DNA of 64,000 bases from Betaproteobacteria bacterium (GTDB lineage: Bacteria; Pseudomonadota; Gammaproteobacteria; Burkholderiales; Ga0077523): NCBI GenBank assembly GCA_016125475.1, contig WGLR01000002.1, positions 1 through 64,000 on the forward strand, given 5' to 3'. This document shows, piece after piece, positions 1 through 8,043 of this stretch. The position numbers and the translations under genes were made by a program. The notes under the pieces were generated by a model that did no database searches, was not told the origin of the DNA, and saw only the letters and a program-made list of their open reading frames with translations. The stretch's first letter is position 1. Each line of letters opens with the position of its first letter.

Positions 1-249
1 AGGACTGCCCTCGCACGGTCAAGGTGACACATGCACTCGCTCACCGCAGAGACACTCCCTGCAGTGCATCACCTTCGAAGGTCGGGTTCAGTTCACCGGA
101 CGGCGAAACTCGGAGGCCACCGCGAAGCGGTTTAGTTCAACTTGATTTGGGGAGACAGGTTTTCTGCATAACAACACCCCCTGTTAAATATCACGGGCCG
201 AATTCTTCAATTCAAACTCATACTTGCGTGACGTTTCTATGCACCCGTA
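1..249. other. Left-edge region without a gene; possible integron attI area
   Basis: No convincing gene is present. In integrons the attachment site lies upstream of and divergent from intI, so it would be here if it survives. I see two similar 13-bp direct repeats, at 85-97 and 129-141 (11 of 13 bases identical). The second ends in GTTCAAC, whose complement GTTGAAC fits the recombination core GTTRRRY. A short CCGC/GCGG hairpin sits just left of it. These are suggestive only, because a seven-base degenerate core occurs often by chance. Confidence 0.2.
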
Positions 250-269
250 TACTGTAAATAAATACAGCC
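250..269 (+). promoter_or_regulatory. LexA (SOS) box upstream of integron integrase
   Basis: The 16-bp palindromic core CTGT-N8-ACAG with an AT-rich centre (252-267), preceded by TA, matches the proteobacterial LexA operator. It ends about 15 bp before the integrase start codon, where a bound repressor would block transcription. LexA control of integron integrases is established for class 1 and Vibrio integrons. Occupancy here is inferred. Confidence 0.75.
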
Positions 270-282
270 AACGAGAACAGCC

Positions 283-1643
283 ATGGAGACCCGCAAAAAG
301 CCCCGGCCGGCGCCCCTCCCGGGCCTGCGCTCGAAGAAGGTTCTGGACCAGCTTCGGGAGCGCATCCGTTACCTCCATTACAGCATACGAACGGAGAATA
401 CCTATGTCCACTGGGTCCGTGCCTTCATCCGGTTCCACGGCTTGAAGCACCCGGCCACCCTCGGGCAGGCTGAAATCGAGCAGTTCCTGTCCTGGCTTGC
501 AAACGAGCGCAAGGTCGCGGCTGCCACGCACCGACAGGCGCTCTCTGCGCTGCTGTTCTTTTACACGAAAGTCCTCGAGGTTGATCTGCCGTGGCTTTCC
601 GAGATTGGTCGTCCCAGGGAATCACGCCGACTGCCGGTCGCGCTGAGCCCGCAGGAGGTGGCGCGCATCTTCAGCCTCATGGAGGGGGAACACCTGCTGC
701 TTGCGCAGCTCCTTTACGGGACCGGCATGCGACTCTCCGAAGGACTCCACCTTCGGATCAAAGACCTCGATTTCGACCATCGCACGATCATCGTGCGGGA
801 GGGCAAGGGAGCAAAGGATCGTGCGCTGATGCTTCCGAACAGCCTGGTATCACCCCTCCGGCGACAGATCGCTCGCGCGGGCGCGCTCTGGCGGGCTGAC
901 CGCGAGGCTGGTCGCAGTGGCGTGGAGATGCCGCACGCGCTCGATCGCAAGTATCCCCGGGCAGGGCACTCCTGGGGGTGGTTCTGGGTGTTCCCGCAGG
1001 CGACGCACTCGGTCGACCCTCGGTCTGGCGTGGTGCGGCGCCATCACCTCTACGACCAGACTTTCCAGCGTGCTTTTCGGCGGGCCGCCGATCGTGCGGG
1101 CATCACCGCGCACGCGACGCCCCATACGCTGCGACATTCGTTTGCGACAACGCTCCTGCGCAACGGCTACGACATCCGCACTGTCCAGGACCGTCCGGCC
1201 CGCATTTCCCGCAGGTCGCCCCCGCCATGCAGCCGTAATCGACCGATCAGTCCGCGCCATGCCAGGAAGCCGCTCGTGATTGACCCAGCAACGGGCTGCA
1301 CGGGCCCTGACGCGTTCAGGCCGGCCATTCCCGGCATGCCCGTCTTGTCGATATGTCCAATATCGACGCGACGTCCGAGCCGGGACTGACTCGCCCTGAA
1401 CGCGCCATCATCCCGTGCCCCTGCGAGAAATGCGGGCCCGGCCACTCCGACGTGAGCACCACCATGATCTACACGCACGTCCTGAAGGTGGGTGGCTCGG
1501 GGGTGCGGTCACCGGTCGATTCGCTCGCGGGGACCTTCGAGCCCGCCGTGCCAGGTATCGAGGACGATGCGCTGCAGCATCCGCCCGTCGCGCCGTGGCG
1601 ACTGCGGCAACCGGTCGGTGTCTACGCCGTCTCGCGCTTGTGA
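283..1643 (+). pseudogene. intI: Integron integrase (IntI-type tyrosine recombinase), interrupted
   Basis: The first 302 codons encode an integron integrase: an N-terminal SAM-like core-binding domain, then the catalytic domain with Arg150 (in GTGMRLSEG) and His281-x-x-Arg284 (HTLRHS). Between them is the integron-specific insertion ([20 protein letters not shown] region) that separates IntI from XerC/D. Similarity stops after YDIRTVQD near nt 1190 and resumes at 1440 in another frame with [19 protein letters not shown], which holds the catalytic tyrosine (codon 1470-1472) and the usual VRSP tail. The original reading frame runs through foreign sequence to a stop at 1389, giving a 368-residue protein without the tyrosine. 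The intervening DNA is the inverted-repeat element described separately. An enzyme lacking the nucleophile should be inactive. The LexA box upstream is intact, so the loss may be recent. Confidence 0.88.
1197..1438. mobile_element. MITE-like 242-bp element with 19-bp terminal inverted repeats
   Basis: The left end GGCCCGCATTTCCCGCAGG (1197-1215) and the right end CCTGCGAGAAATGCGGGCC (1420-1438) are inverted copies differing at one of 19 positions. The element lies exactly where the integrase reading frame breaks. It encodes no transposase and would need one in trans. Inside it is a perfect 8-bp palindrome arm pair, GTCGATAT/ATATCGAC, at 1347-1367. I find no clean target-site duplication, so either the flanks have decayed or a few bases were replaced on insertion. 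I cannot assign the IS family from the repeat alone. Confidence 0.72.
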
Positions 1644-1701
1644 CGGAGGCGGCCGCTCCCTAAACTCGGCCGTTCGTCACTCGTCCTCTGCGGAGACGCC
1701 G

Positions 1702-2682
1702 ATGTCCGACACCTCTTCCGATTCGCGTCCGGCGTTCGAACCGCCCTGGCAGCCGAGTCAGCGTTACCCCGACCAGGCCGTACACATCCTCGACCAGAGC
1801 TTCGCGAAGTATCGTCTGAACCTCACACGTGTCGAGCGGATCGCTCACGGTTTTCGCTGGTGCGAGGGGCCGGTCTGGTTCGGCGACGGCCGCTTCCTGC
1901 TCTGGAGCGACATTCCGAACAACCGGATCATGAAGTGGGAAGAGGAGACGGGCGCGGTGAGCGTGTTCCGCAAGCCGTCCGGCCACGCGAACGGCAACAC
2001 CCGGGACCGGCAGGGCCGGCTCGTCACGTGCGAGCACAGCGGGCGCCGGATCTCGCGCACGGAGTACGACGGCACGATCACGACCGTCGCGGACGCCTTC
2101 GAGGGCAGGCGCCTCAACTCGCCGAACGACGTCGTCGTGAAATCCGACGGCTCGATCTGGTTCACGGACCCGCCGTTCGGACTGCTCGGCTACTACGAAG
2201 GCTACGTGGCCGAACAGGAACTGCCCATGAACGTGTATCGCGTCGACGGCACGACAGGCGAGATGACGGTCGTCGTGGAAGGTATCGAGCGGCCGAACGG
2301 CCTGTGCTTCTCGCCCGACGAATCGATCTTCTATCTGATCGAATCGGGCACGACGCCGCGACACCTCTGGGCGTACGACGTGACGGACGGCGGCAGACGG
2401 GTCACGAACAGGCGGTTGCTCGTGGATGCGGGGCCCGGCGCGATGGACGGCATGCGCTGCGACGTCGACGGCAACATCTGGATGGGCTGGGGCATGGGCG
2501 ACGCGTCGCTCGACGGGGTGAACGTGTACAACCCGGACGGGCGCCTCATCGGCAGGATCGATCTGCCGGAGCGGTGCGCGAATCTGTGTTTCGGAGGCAC
2601 TCACCGGAATCGGCTCTTCATGGCTTCGAGCCAGAGCGTCTACTCGCTGTTCGTGAATACGCAGGGCGTGGCGGGGGGATGA
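1702..2682 (+). CDS. SMP-30/gluconolactonase-family sugar lactone hydrolase
   Basis: A 326-residue six-bladed beta-propeller of the SMP-30/gluconolaconase/LRE-like family, which hydrolyses aldonolactones or related esters with a bound divalent metal. The four expected metal or active-site positions are visible: Glu55 in CEGPVW, Asn142 in SPNDVVV, Asn199 in RPNGLCFSPDE and Asp249 in DGMRCD. There is no signal peptide, so it is cytoplasmic. The ATG at 1702 is chosen because GGAG lies six bases upstream and homology begins soon after; the frame stays open further upstream but encodes nothing family-like. It is followed at 120 bp by a dehydroquinase-like gene, and the two may form a small catabolic unit. 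The substrate cannot be read from sequence. Confidence 0.85.
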   Translation: MSDTSSDSRPAFEPPWQPSQRYPDQAVHILDQSFAKYRLNLTRVERIAHGFRWCEGPVWFGDGRFLLWSDIPNNRIMKWEEETGAVSVFRKPSGHANGNTRDRQGRLVTCEHSGRRISRTEYDGTITTVADAFEGRRLNSPNDVVVKSDGSIWFTDPPFGLLGYYEGYVAEQELPMNVYRVDGTTGEMTVVVEGIERPNGLCFSPDESIFYLIESGTTPRHLWAYDVTDGGRRVTNRRLLVDAGPGAMDGMRCDVDGNIWMGWGMGDASLDGVNVYNPDGRLIGRIDLPERCANLCFGGTHRNRLFMASSQSVYSLFVNTQGVAGG

Positions 2683-2709
2683 GACCGGCGGTGCTTGCCC
2701 CCCTCCCAT

Positions 2710-2734
2710 CCTCCCCCCGCTTTGCGGAGGGAGG
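2710..2734. terminator. GC-rich hairpin between lactonase and dehydroquinase genes
   Basis: An 11-bp stem with one mismatch (2710-2720 with 2724-2734) closes a three-base TTT loop. There is no T-run after it on either strand. Similar CCTCCCCC...GGGGGAGG hairpins recur near 5.25 kb, so this may be a dispersed intergenic repeat rather than a dedicated terminator. If it stops transcription it would be only partly effective. Confidence 0.4.
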
Positions 2735-2803
2735 GGCTTCAGGCTCGGAGCCACTCGGGATGCTTGCGCACGAAGGGGATTCGACACCGATCCGGAGGCC
2801 TTC

Positions 2804-3250
2804 ATGAAGATCCTCGTCCTTCAGGGTGCGAACATGGCCTGGCTCGGTCGCCGCCAGCCGGAACTCTATGGCACGACGACCGCGGCCGAACTGGACGACG
2901 CGATCCGCGCTCACGCGGCGGCTCGTGGCGACACGGTGGAGATCTTCTACACGCACGTCGAGGGCGAGGCGATCGGGCGCCTATACGCCGCGGTCGACGA
3001 GGGCTTTGCGGGCGTCGTGATGAATCCGGCCGGGTTTCTGTATGCGGGCTACGCGCTGCGCGACTGTCTGCGCGCGCTGCCGATCCCCGTCGTCGAGGTG
3101 CACATGACCAACATCGAGCGTCGCGGCATGCACTCCGTCACGGCCGAGGCTGCGGTCGGCACAATCGCGGGCTTCGGGCTCGATTCCTATCCGCTCGGCA
3201 TCGACGCGCTGCGCGCGCACCTCGCGCGTGCCAGCGGGACGCCTTCGTGA
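2804..3250 (+). CDS. Type II 3-dehydroquinate dehydratase-like protein
   Basis: The 148 residues match the length of type II dehydroquinases (AroQ), which convert 3-dehydroquinate to 3-dehydroshikimate in aromatic synthesis or quinate breakdown. Landmarks are present in divergent form: ILVLQGANMAWLG at the start, YG near residue 24, HVEGEAIG, NPAGF in place of the usual NPGA, EVHMTN with the catalytic Glu-x-His, and an Arg shortly after. The usual HHS before the last helix is reduced to MHS. The ATG has GGAGG at 2794-2798. These departures suggest a paralogue with a changed substrate, perhaps tied to the neighbouring lactonase, rather than the housekeeping enzyme. That is inference. Confidence 0.7.
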   Translation: MKILVLQGANMAWLGRRQPELYGTTTAAELDDAIRAHAAARGDTVEIFYTHVEGEAIGRLYAAVDEGFAGVVMNPAGFLYAGYALRDCLRALPIPVVEVHMTNIERRGMHSVTAEAAVGTIAGFGLDSYPLGIDALRAHLARASGTPS

Positions 3251-3257
3251 AATGCTT

Positions 3258-5219
3258 TCACATCCGCAGCGTCGGCGGCATCGCCGTCGGGGCCGCACCC
3301 TCGCACGCACGCGGCGGGATCGGTCCGAATACCTCCAGTGTGCCGTTCTGCGTCGCGACATAGACACGGCCGTTCGCAACGGTCGGCGGCAGGAATCCCG
3401 ACCCGCCCTCTATCACGTCCTCCGCACAGCCGTCACTGTCCCAGAGCTTCGGTAGCCTGCCCGGTCCGGCCGGGTCGGGTTCCGCCCGAAACGCCATGAG
3501 CCGTCCTCGTCCGGTGGCGCCCTCGGTGGTCGTTGCCCAGACGATGCCGGAGCCGGAAGCGTCGCGGTTCGCGGACAGCGCGAGCATGCCGCCGGGCGGG
3601 TGGCCGATGAAGTCCTCGCTCTGCGCGTAGGCGGGACAGTCCCAGGATCCGGACGGCGATTCACCGACGCGCGTGCACCCCTCGAATCTTCCGTCTTCCC
3701 GGACCCGATAGCTCCGCAGGACATCGTGGCTGCGCCAGACGTACGCGAGTGACCCACCATGCCCCGGCGCGCGCGGCCAGAGCACCGGTCCGCCCACCAC
3801 GTGACGGTAGTACTGGTTCGGAGGCGGCGGAGGCGGGGCGATCGCGAAGTCCTGTTTCGGCTGGCCGTCGGGGCTCCCGAGGCACGTGCGATCCGGGTTC
3901 GCTTCGCAGAGCCCGGCGGGGCCTCGTGTGTCGAGCACGTACATCACACCCTGCTTGCCCGCGCCGATGAGGCCCGTGCCGCCGGGCAGCAGCACGGGGC
4001 CCGAACTGCCGAGGTCGAGGTCGTTGAACTCGAGGCCCTCCGGTCCGGCGATGTTCCAGTTACGCGGACGGAACCAGCCCGTGAGGGCGAGGCCGCGTGC
4101 GGGGTCGAGGCGGATCAGCGCGTCGTTCACGTCGAACAGCCGACCATCGACGGTCCGGTTCGCGACACACGTGTCGGGACCACGACAGACCCTGGGAGAC
4201 CCGACGCCTTCGCAGACGCATCCGCCAGGTTCCGTGCACGCGGAGCACGCATTCATCGCGGGCGGAATGCGGCAGCCCTCGCGGATCACGTGCGCCTTGT
4301 TGCCCGTGAAGAAGTAGACCTGCCCGTCCGCATCGACCGCGGGCGCGCGCCCGGCCTGCCAGATGCCGCCGGCCGGCCCGAGGAAAGTGCACTTGCCGTC
4401 CAGGTAGTCGACACCCGAAAGGGCCGGGACACGACTCGTGCAGGTCGTGCAGAACGCGGCCGGCTTCGCGGCGAGGTCACGCTTGTCGAACGCGAACACC
4501 CATCCCTCGAAGAAGTCGCCGCCGAACGCGACGATCACGTGGTTCCGTGCGACCGCGAGCGCCGCCCGCTGCACGGCCATGCGCTGCTCGCCCGACTCGA
4601 ACGGGATGCGCGTCCCGGCGACGTCGACCGCGCCCCGTATCGGGACCGGCCCGGCCACCCTGTCCGCACCCGTGGCGAGATCGAGCGCGTGGAGCACGAA
4701 ACGTACGTCGCGCCCTTCCATGAAACTCGTGACGACGTAGAGTGCATTCGTGGTGCGATCGATCACGGGTGTACTCAGGATGCCGCGAACCCTCGCGGCG
4801 TGCCCGCCGGGCAGTTCGACGAGCGCCCGGCGCCAGACGGGGGGTGCGCTGACCGCGTTCGCGTCGAACGCGTAGACGGAGTTCGCGCCGGTGGCCACGT
4901 AGACGAGTTCGCGGCGGTCGCCCGGTCCGAGCACGACATCCGTCGCGACGAGCGGCTGGCTGAACACGGGCGCGTCGAGTGCGATGCCGAACTGGCGGCC
5001 GAAGGACGCCGGCCGCACGTTGAGCGGGTCCAGCGCGGTTTCCGTCAGGTTCGCGCCAGTGCGGGCGTCGTCGTAGCCACTCGCGAGGACGTCGGTGCCG
5101 GCGGCCGCCGGGAGGGCGGCGAGGCCGAGCAGAAGGCTGATGGTCAGGCGCAGAGCGGAAGATGGGCGATAGAGCGAAAGGCCGGGACGAGACACGTTCT
5201 TCTCTGAGGGTGGATGCAT
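3258..5219 (-). CDS. Secreted PQQ-like beta-propeller protein
   Basis: A 653-residue exported protein. A basic N-terminus is followed by the hydrophobic stretch LTISLLLGLAALPAAAG and an AxA-type cleavage site. The mature part contains repeated blade motifs of the pyrroloquinoline-quinone/BamB type, such as VYVATGANSVYAFD, TNALYVVTSF and NGRVYVATQNGTLEVFG. I see no quinone-binding signature that would make it a dehydrogenase. Two cysteine-rich insertions stand out: CTTCTSRV near residue 260, and a roughly 50-residue segment starting GCRIPPAMNACSACTEPGGC that carries about nine cysteines. These point to disulfide-stabilised loops in the periplasm or outside the cell. It converges on the dehydroquinase-like gene with an 8-bp gap. 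Function unknown. Confidence 0.7.
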   Translation of the reverse strand: MHPPSEKNVSRPGLSLYRPSSALRLTISLLLGLAALPAAAGTDVLASGYDDARTGANLTETALDPLNVRPASFGRQFGIALDAPVFSQPLVATDVVLGPGDRRELVYVATGANSVYAFDANAVSAPPVWRRALVELPGGHAARVRGILSTPVIDRTTNALYVVTSFMEGRDVRFVLHALDLATGADRVAGPVPIRGAVDVAGTRIPFESGEQRMAVQRAALAVARNHVIVAFGGDFFEGWVFAFDKRDLAAKPAAFCTTCTSRVPALSGVDYLDGKCTFLGPAGGIWQAGRAPAVDADGQVYFFTGNKAHVIREGCRIPPAMNACSACTEPGGCVCEGVGSPRVCRGPDTCVANRTVDGRLFDVNDALIRLDPARGLALTGWFRPRNWNIAGPEGLEFNDLDLGSSGPVLLPGGTGLIGAGKQGVMYVLDTRGPAGLCEANPDRTCLGSPDGQPKQDFAIAPPPPPPNQYYRHVVGGPVLWPRAPGHGGSLAYVWRSHDVLRSYRVREDGRFEGCTRVGESPSGSWDCPAYAQSEDFIGHPPGGMLALSANRDASGSGIVWATTTEGATGRGRLMAFRAEPDPAGPGRLPKLWDSDGCAEDVIEGGSGFLPPTVANGRVYVATQNGTLEVFGPIPPRACEGAAPTAMPPTLRM

Positions 5220-5251
5220 GGTCGGGCGGGATGATACCTGCCCCCCACCCG

Positions 5252-5277
5252 GCCTCCCCCCGCGAGCGGGGGAAGGG
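5252..5277. repeat. Palindromic intergenic repeat
   Basis: A CCCCCGC-GA-GCGGGGG core forms a near-perfect GC hairpin just upstream of the propeller gene, in a 461-bp gap with no gene. It resembles the hairpin at 2710-2734. Such sequences are usually dispersed REP-like elements. Confidence 0.5.
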
Positions 5278-5350
5278 ATTGTCCGCGTTGCGTTCCTTCC
5301 TTTGTTACGCAGGGCGACGTGTGCATGCGAGCGGAAGAGCTCTCACCGCT

Positions 5351-5423
5351 CGCTTGCGCGGGAGGAACTGTGTTCACGCAGCCGGCGGTTCGGTGCGTAG
5401 GGTGCGCAAGGCGCACCGGACGA
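5351..5423. repeat. Dispersed intergenic repeat, copy A
   Basis: About 73 bp beginning CGCTTGCG, containing GTGTTCACGCAGCCGG and ending in the palindromic core GTGCGTAGGGTGCGC...GCGCACCGG. A second copy with a few substitutions and a two-base gap starts 172 bp downstream. Sequences with a TAGGGTGCGC/GCGCACC core are common, to my knowledge, in betaproteobacterial intergenic DNA. Confidence 0.65.
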
Positions 5424-5522
5424 CGCCTCATCCCTTGCGGAATGTCTGGTGGGGAACAACGCGTTGGGTTGTCCGCGTGGGCCGTGCCCACCCGACGGGC
5501 CTGCCTTCCACCCAACCTTCCT

Positions 5523-5593
5523 CGCTTGCGGGGGGAGCCACCGTGTTCACGCAGCCGGTGGCGGTGCGTAGGGTGCGCGACGCGCACCGGGCG
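5523..5593. repeat. Dispersed intergenic repeat, copy B
   Basis: Second copy of the 5351-5423 repeat, in the same orientation. Between the two copies, near 5460-5500, another GC palindrome of the GTGGGC/GCCCAC kind occurs. The whole 5220-5640 stretch therefore looks like a landing zone for short repeats and holds no gene. Confidence 0.65.
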
Positions 5594-5680
5594 ATGCTTG
5601 TGGGGGGGAGCGCGGTAACGGTTCTGTGCCATCATCACGCGCAGGGAGCGAACCCTTTTTCGATTCGGAGGAATGCAGGC

Positions 5681-6088
5681 ATGGGTCTCTTCGACCAGGT
5701 GGTGGGAGCCGTCGCGGGTCAACTCGGCGGTCAGGGCGGCGACAACGTGATCGTCAAGCTCGTCACGCAGTTCATCCAGAACTATCCGGGCGGTCTGAAC
5801 GGCCTCGTGGAACAGTTCACGCGTGCGGGTCTGGGGCAGCAGATCCAGTCCTGGATCGGCAACGGCGCGAACCTGCCCGTCTCGGGCGCGGATCTCGTCA
5901 AGGTGTTCGGCGGCAGCGGTGGCGAGCTCGGGCAGCTCATCTCGCAGTTCGGGCTGAATCACGAAGAAGCGATGAACGGCGTCGCACAGAAGATGCCCGA
6001 GATCGTGAATCACCTGACCCCCAACGGCGAGGTCCAGCAGGACGCCCTGCAACAGGGCCTGAGCGCACTCCTCGGCAGGCTCGGCTGA
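5681..6088 (+). CDS. YidB-family (DUF937) protein
   Basis: A 135-residue small Gly/Gln-rich protein matching the YidB/DUF937 family: MGLFDQVVGAVAGQ at the start, GLNGLVEQFTRAGLGQQIQSW in the middle and the closing helix QQDALQQGLSALLGRLG. There is no signal peptide. The family is widespread in proteobacteria and has no established biochemical role. The ATG is preceded by a strong ribosome-binding site, GGAGGAA (5667-5673). It stands alone, 59 bp before a transporter gene on the same strand, so co-transcription is possible. Confidence 0.82.
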   Translation: MGLFDQVVGAVAGQLGGQGGDNVIVKLVTQFIQNYPGGLNGLVEQFTRAGLGQQIQSWIGNGANLPVSGADLVKVFGGSGGELGQLISQFGLNHEEAMNGVAQKMPEIVNHLTPNGEVQQDALQQGLSALLGRLG

Positions 6089-6147
6089 CGATCGGGCCGG
6101 GCCGGCGCGACCCCTGACGGTCACGCCGGCCCGCAACCTTGGCACGC

Positions 6148-8028
6148 ATGCTCGAAGCCCTCGCCCTTCCGGGTCTGTCGGGTCACGGGACGATCGTCCT
6201 GTGTTTCGCGCTCGTCGTGTTCCTGGTCTTTCTCTGGGACCGCTTCTCGATCGCGTCGGTCTGTCTCGGCATTCTCGTCTTTCTCACGCTGTTCTTCCTC
6301 GCGTTCCCGTATCCGACCGCGGAGGGAACGCTCGATCCGTTCCGCTTCTTCGCGGGGTTCGGTCACCCGGCGCTCATCGCGATCTCCGGGCTCATGGTGC
6401 TCGGCCACTCGCTCGTGCTCACGGGTGCGCTCGAACCCGCGGCACGCCGGCTGTCGGCCCTCGTGGCACGGCGCCCCGGCCTCGCGATGGCTGCCGTGCT
6501 CGCGAGTGCAGCCCTCGCGAGTGGTGTCGTGAACGACACGCCCGTCGTGGTACTGCTGATCCCGCTGCTCATCGCCGCGACCCGCCAGGGCGAGACGTCC
6601 TGCGCGCGCTACCTGATGCCGATGAACTTCGCGGTGCTGATCGGCGGCATGGCCACGACGATCGGCACGTCGACGAACCTCATCGTCGTGTCGGTCGCGC
6701 GCGACCTCGGTCTGCCTCCGTTCGGGATGTTCGACTTCTACTCGCTCGTGGCGATGGCGGCGGTGCCCGCCCTCCTCTACCTCTGGCTCGCCGCTCCGCG
6801 CCTGCTCGGCAACGTGTGCGGCCCCGAGGGCGAGTTCGTCACCGACGTCTTCGATGCCGAGTTCCGCGTGGAGGCCGGCGGGTGGCTCGACGGCAAGGAG
6901 CTTCGCGAAGTGCTCGCGGCCACGGATGGCCGGATGCACATCGAGGACCTGCGCAGCGCGACCGGCGCAGCGATCACGCGGCTGCCGACCGTCACGCTCA
7001 AGGCCGGTGACCGCATCCTGCTCCAGGACACGGTCGAGAATCTCAAGTCGTTCGAGTCCGCGCTGGAGACGACCCTGCACGGTTCGAGCGGCGCCCCCGA
7101 GAGCGAGAAGGAATCCGGCGACGCTGACGACCGGGCGCGGCCCGACGCGACATCGGCCCACGCCATCGTGGCACAGATCATCGTGACACCCGAGTCCCCG
7201 CTCGTGGGCCGTTCCGTCCGCGAGGTACGCCTCGCGGACCGGCACCGCCTCGCCGTCGTCGGCATGCACCCGGTGCGCGAGCGGTTCTGGGCGTCGCGCG
7301 ATCGCATCGTGGACAGGCGGCTCGTGGAAGGCGACATCCTGCTCGTGCAGGGCGACGAGCAGACGATCCGGACGGCGCAGCGGGACGGCCTGGGCCTGCT
7401 GCTCGCGTCACGGTTCGTGATCCCGCGGCAGGAACGTGCGTGGGTCGCGATCGCCGTGATGCTGGCGGTCGTCGCGGCCGCCGCGTTCAAGCTGCTGCCG
7501 ATCGGCATCGCCGCGCTCGCGGGCGTCGCGGCGCTGATGGTCACACGCAGCATCACGTGGCAGGACGTGAGCGGCTCCCTTTCCGTGAAGGTCATCATGC
7601 TCGTCACCGCGAGCCTCGCGCTCGGGGATGCGCTCACGGTCACGGGTGGCGTCACCTGGATGGCGGACGGTTTCGCGCGATTCGCGGAAGGCGTTCCGCC
7701 GGCGTGGATTCTCGCGGGCCTCATGCTCATGATGGGGCTCGTCACGAACTTCGTCTCGAACAACGCCGCCGCCGCGATCGGCACGCCGCTCGGCATCGAC
7801 CTCGCCCGGGCGCTCGCGCTGCCCGCGGAGCCGTTCGTGCTGGCCGTGCTATTCGGCTGCAACCTCTGTTATCTCACGCCGATGGGGTACCAGACGAACC
7901 TGCTCGTGATGAATGCGGCCGGCTACCGCTTCGCGGATTTCCTGCGCGTCGGCGCACCGCTGTTCCTCATCATGTGGGCTGCACTGACCGGGCTGCTGGT
8001 GTGGCGCTTCGGCCTCTTGCCCGCCTGA
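6148..8028 (+). CDS. SLC13/DASS-family permease with central RCK_C (TrkA-C) domains
   Basis: A 626-residue membrane protein. N-terminal helices lead to the first SNT-type signature (TTIGTSTNLIVV, about residue 170). A central hydrophilic block (about residues 230-430) follows, with two TrkA-C/RCK_C-like modules marked by GDRILLQDTVENL and EGDILLVQGDEQT. A second helical half contains VSNNAAAAIGTPLG and YQTNLLVM. This is the layout of SLC13-type anion symporters with a regulatory insert, and the substrate (sulfate, dicarboxylate or other anion) is not predictable. I prefer ATG 6148; an in-frame TTG at 6139 would add three residues, and neither has a clear ribosome-binding site. It converges on an MscS gene with only 15 bp between. 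Confidence 0.82.
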   Translation: MLEALALPGLSGHGTIVLCFALVVFLVFLWDRFSIASVCLGILVFLTLFFLAFPYPTAEGTLDPFRFFAGFGHPALIAISGLMVLGHSLVLTGALEPAARRLSALVARRPGLAMAAVLASAALASGVVNDTPVVVLLIPLLIAATRQGETSCARYLMPMNFAVLIGGMATTIGTSTNLIVVSVARDLGLPPFGMFDFYSLVAMAAVPALLYLWLAAPRLLGNVCGPEGEFVTDVFDAEFRVEAGGWLDGKELREVLAATDGRMHIEDLRSATGAAITRLPTVTLKAGDRILLQDTVENLKSFESALETTLHGSSGAPESEKESGDADDRARPDATSAHAIVAQIIVTPESPLVGRSVREVRLADRHRLAVVGMHPVRERFWASRDRIVDRRLVEGDILLVQGDEQTIRTAQRDGLGLLLASRFVIPRQERAWVAIAVMLAVVAAAAFKLLPIGIAALAGVAALMVTRSITWQDVSGSLSVKVIMLVTASLALGDALTVTGGVTWMADGFARFAEGVPPAWILAGLMLMMGLVTNFVSNNAAAAIGTPLGIDLARALALPAEPFVLAVLFGCNLCYLTPMGYQTNLLVMNAAGYRFADFLRVGAPLFLIMWAALTGLLVWRFGLLPA

Positions 8029-8043
8029 CGCCGGGCAGGCCGA

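Noticed and set aside
1492-1701. Longer start for the lactonase gene at 1492
   Set aside because: The added sequence overlaps the integrase C-terminus and has no family similarity. ATG 1702 has a proper ribosome-binding site.
8021-8040. GCCTG/CAGGC hairpin between SLC13 and MscS genes as a terminator
   Set aside because: A five-base stem overlapping the stop codon with no T-run is too weak to annotate.
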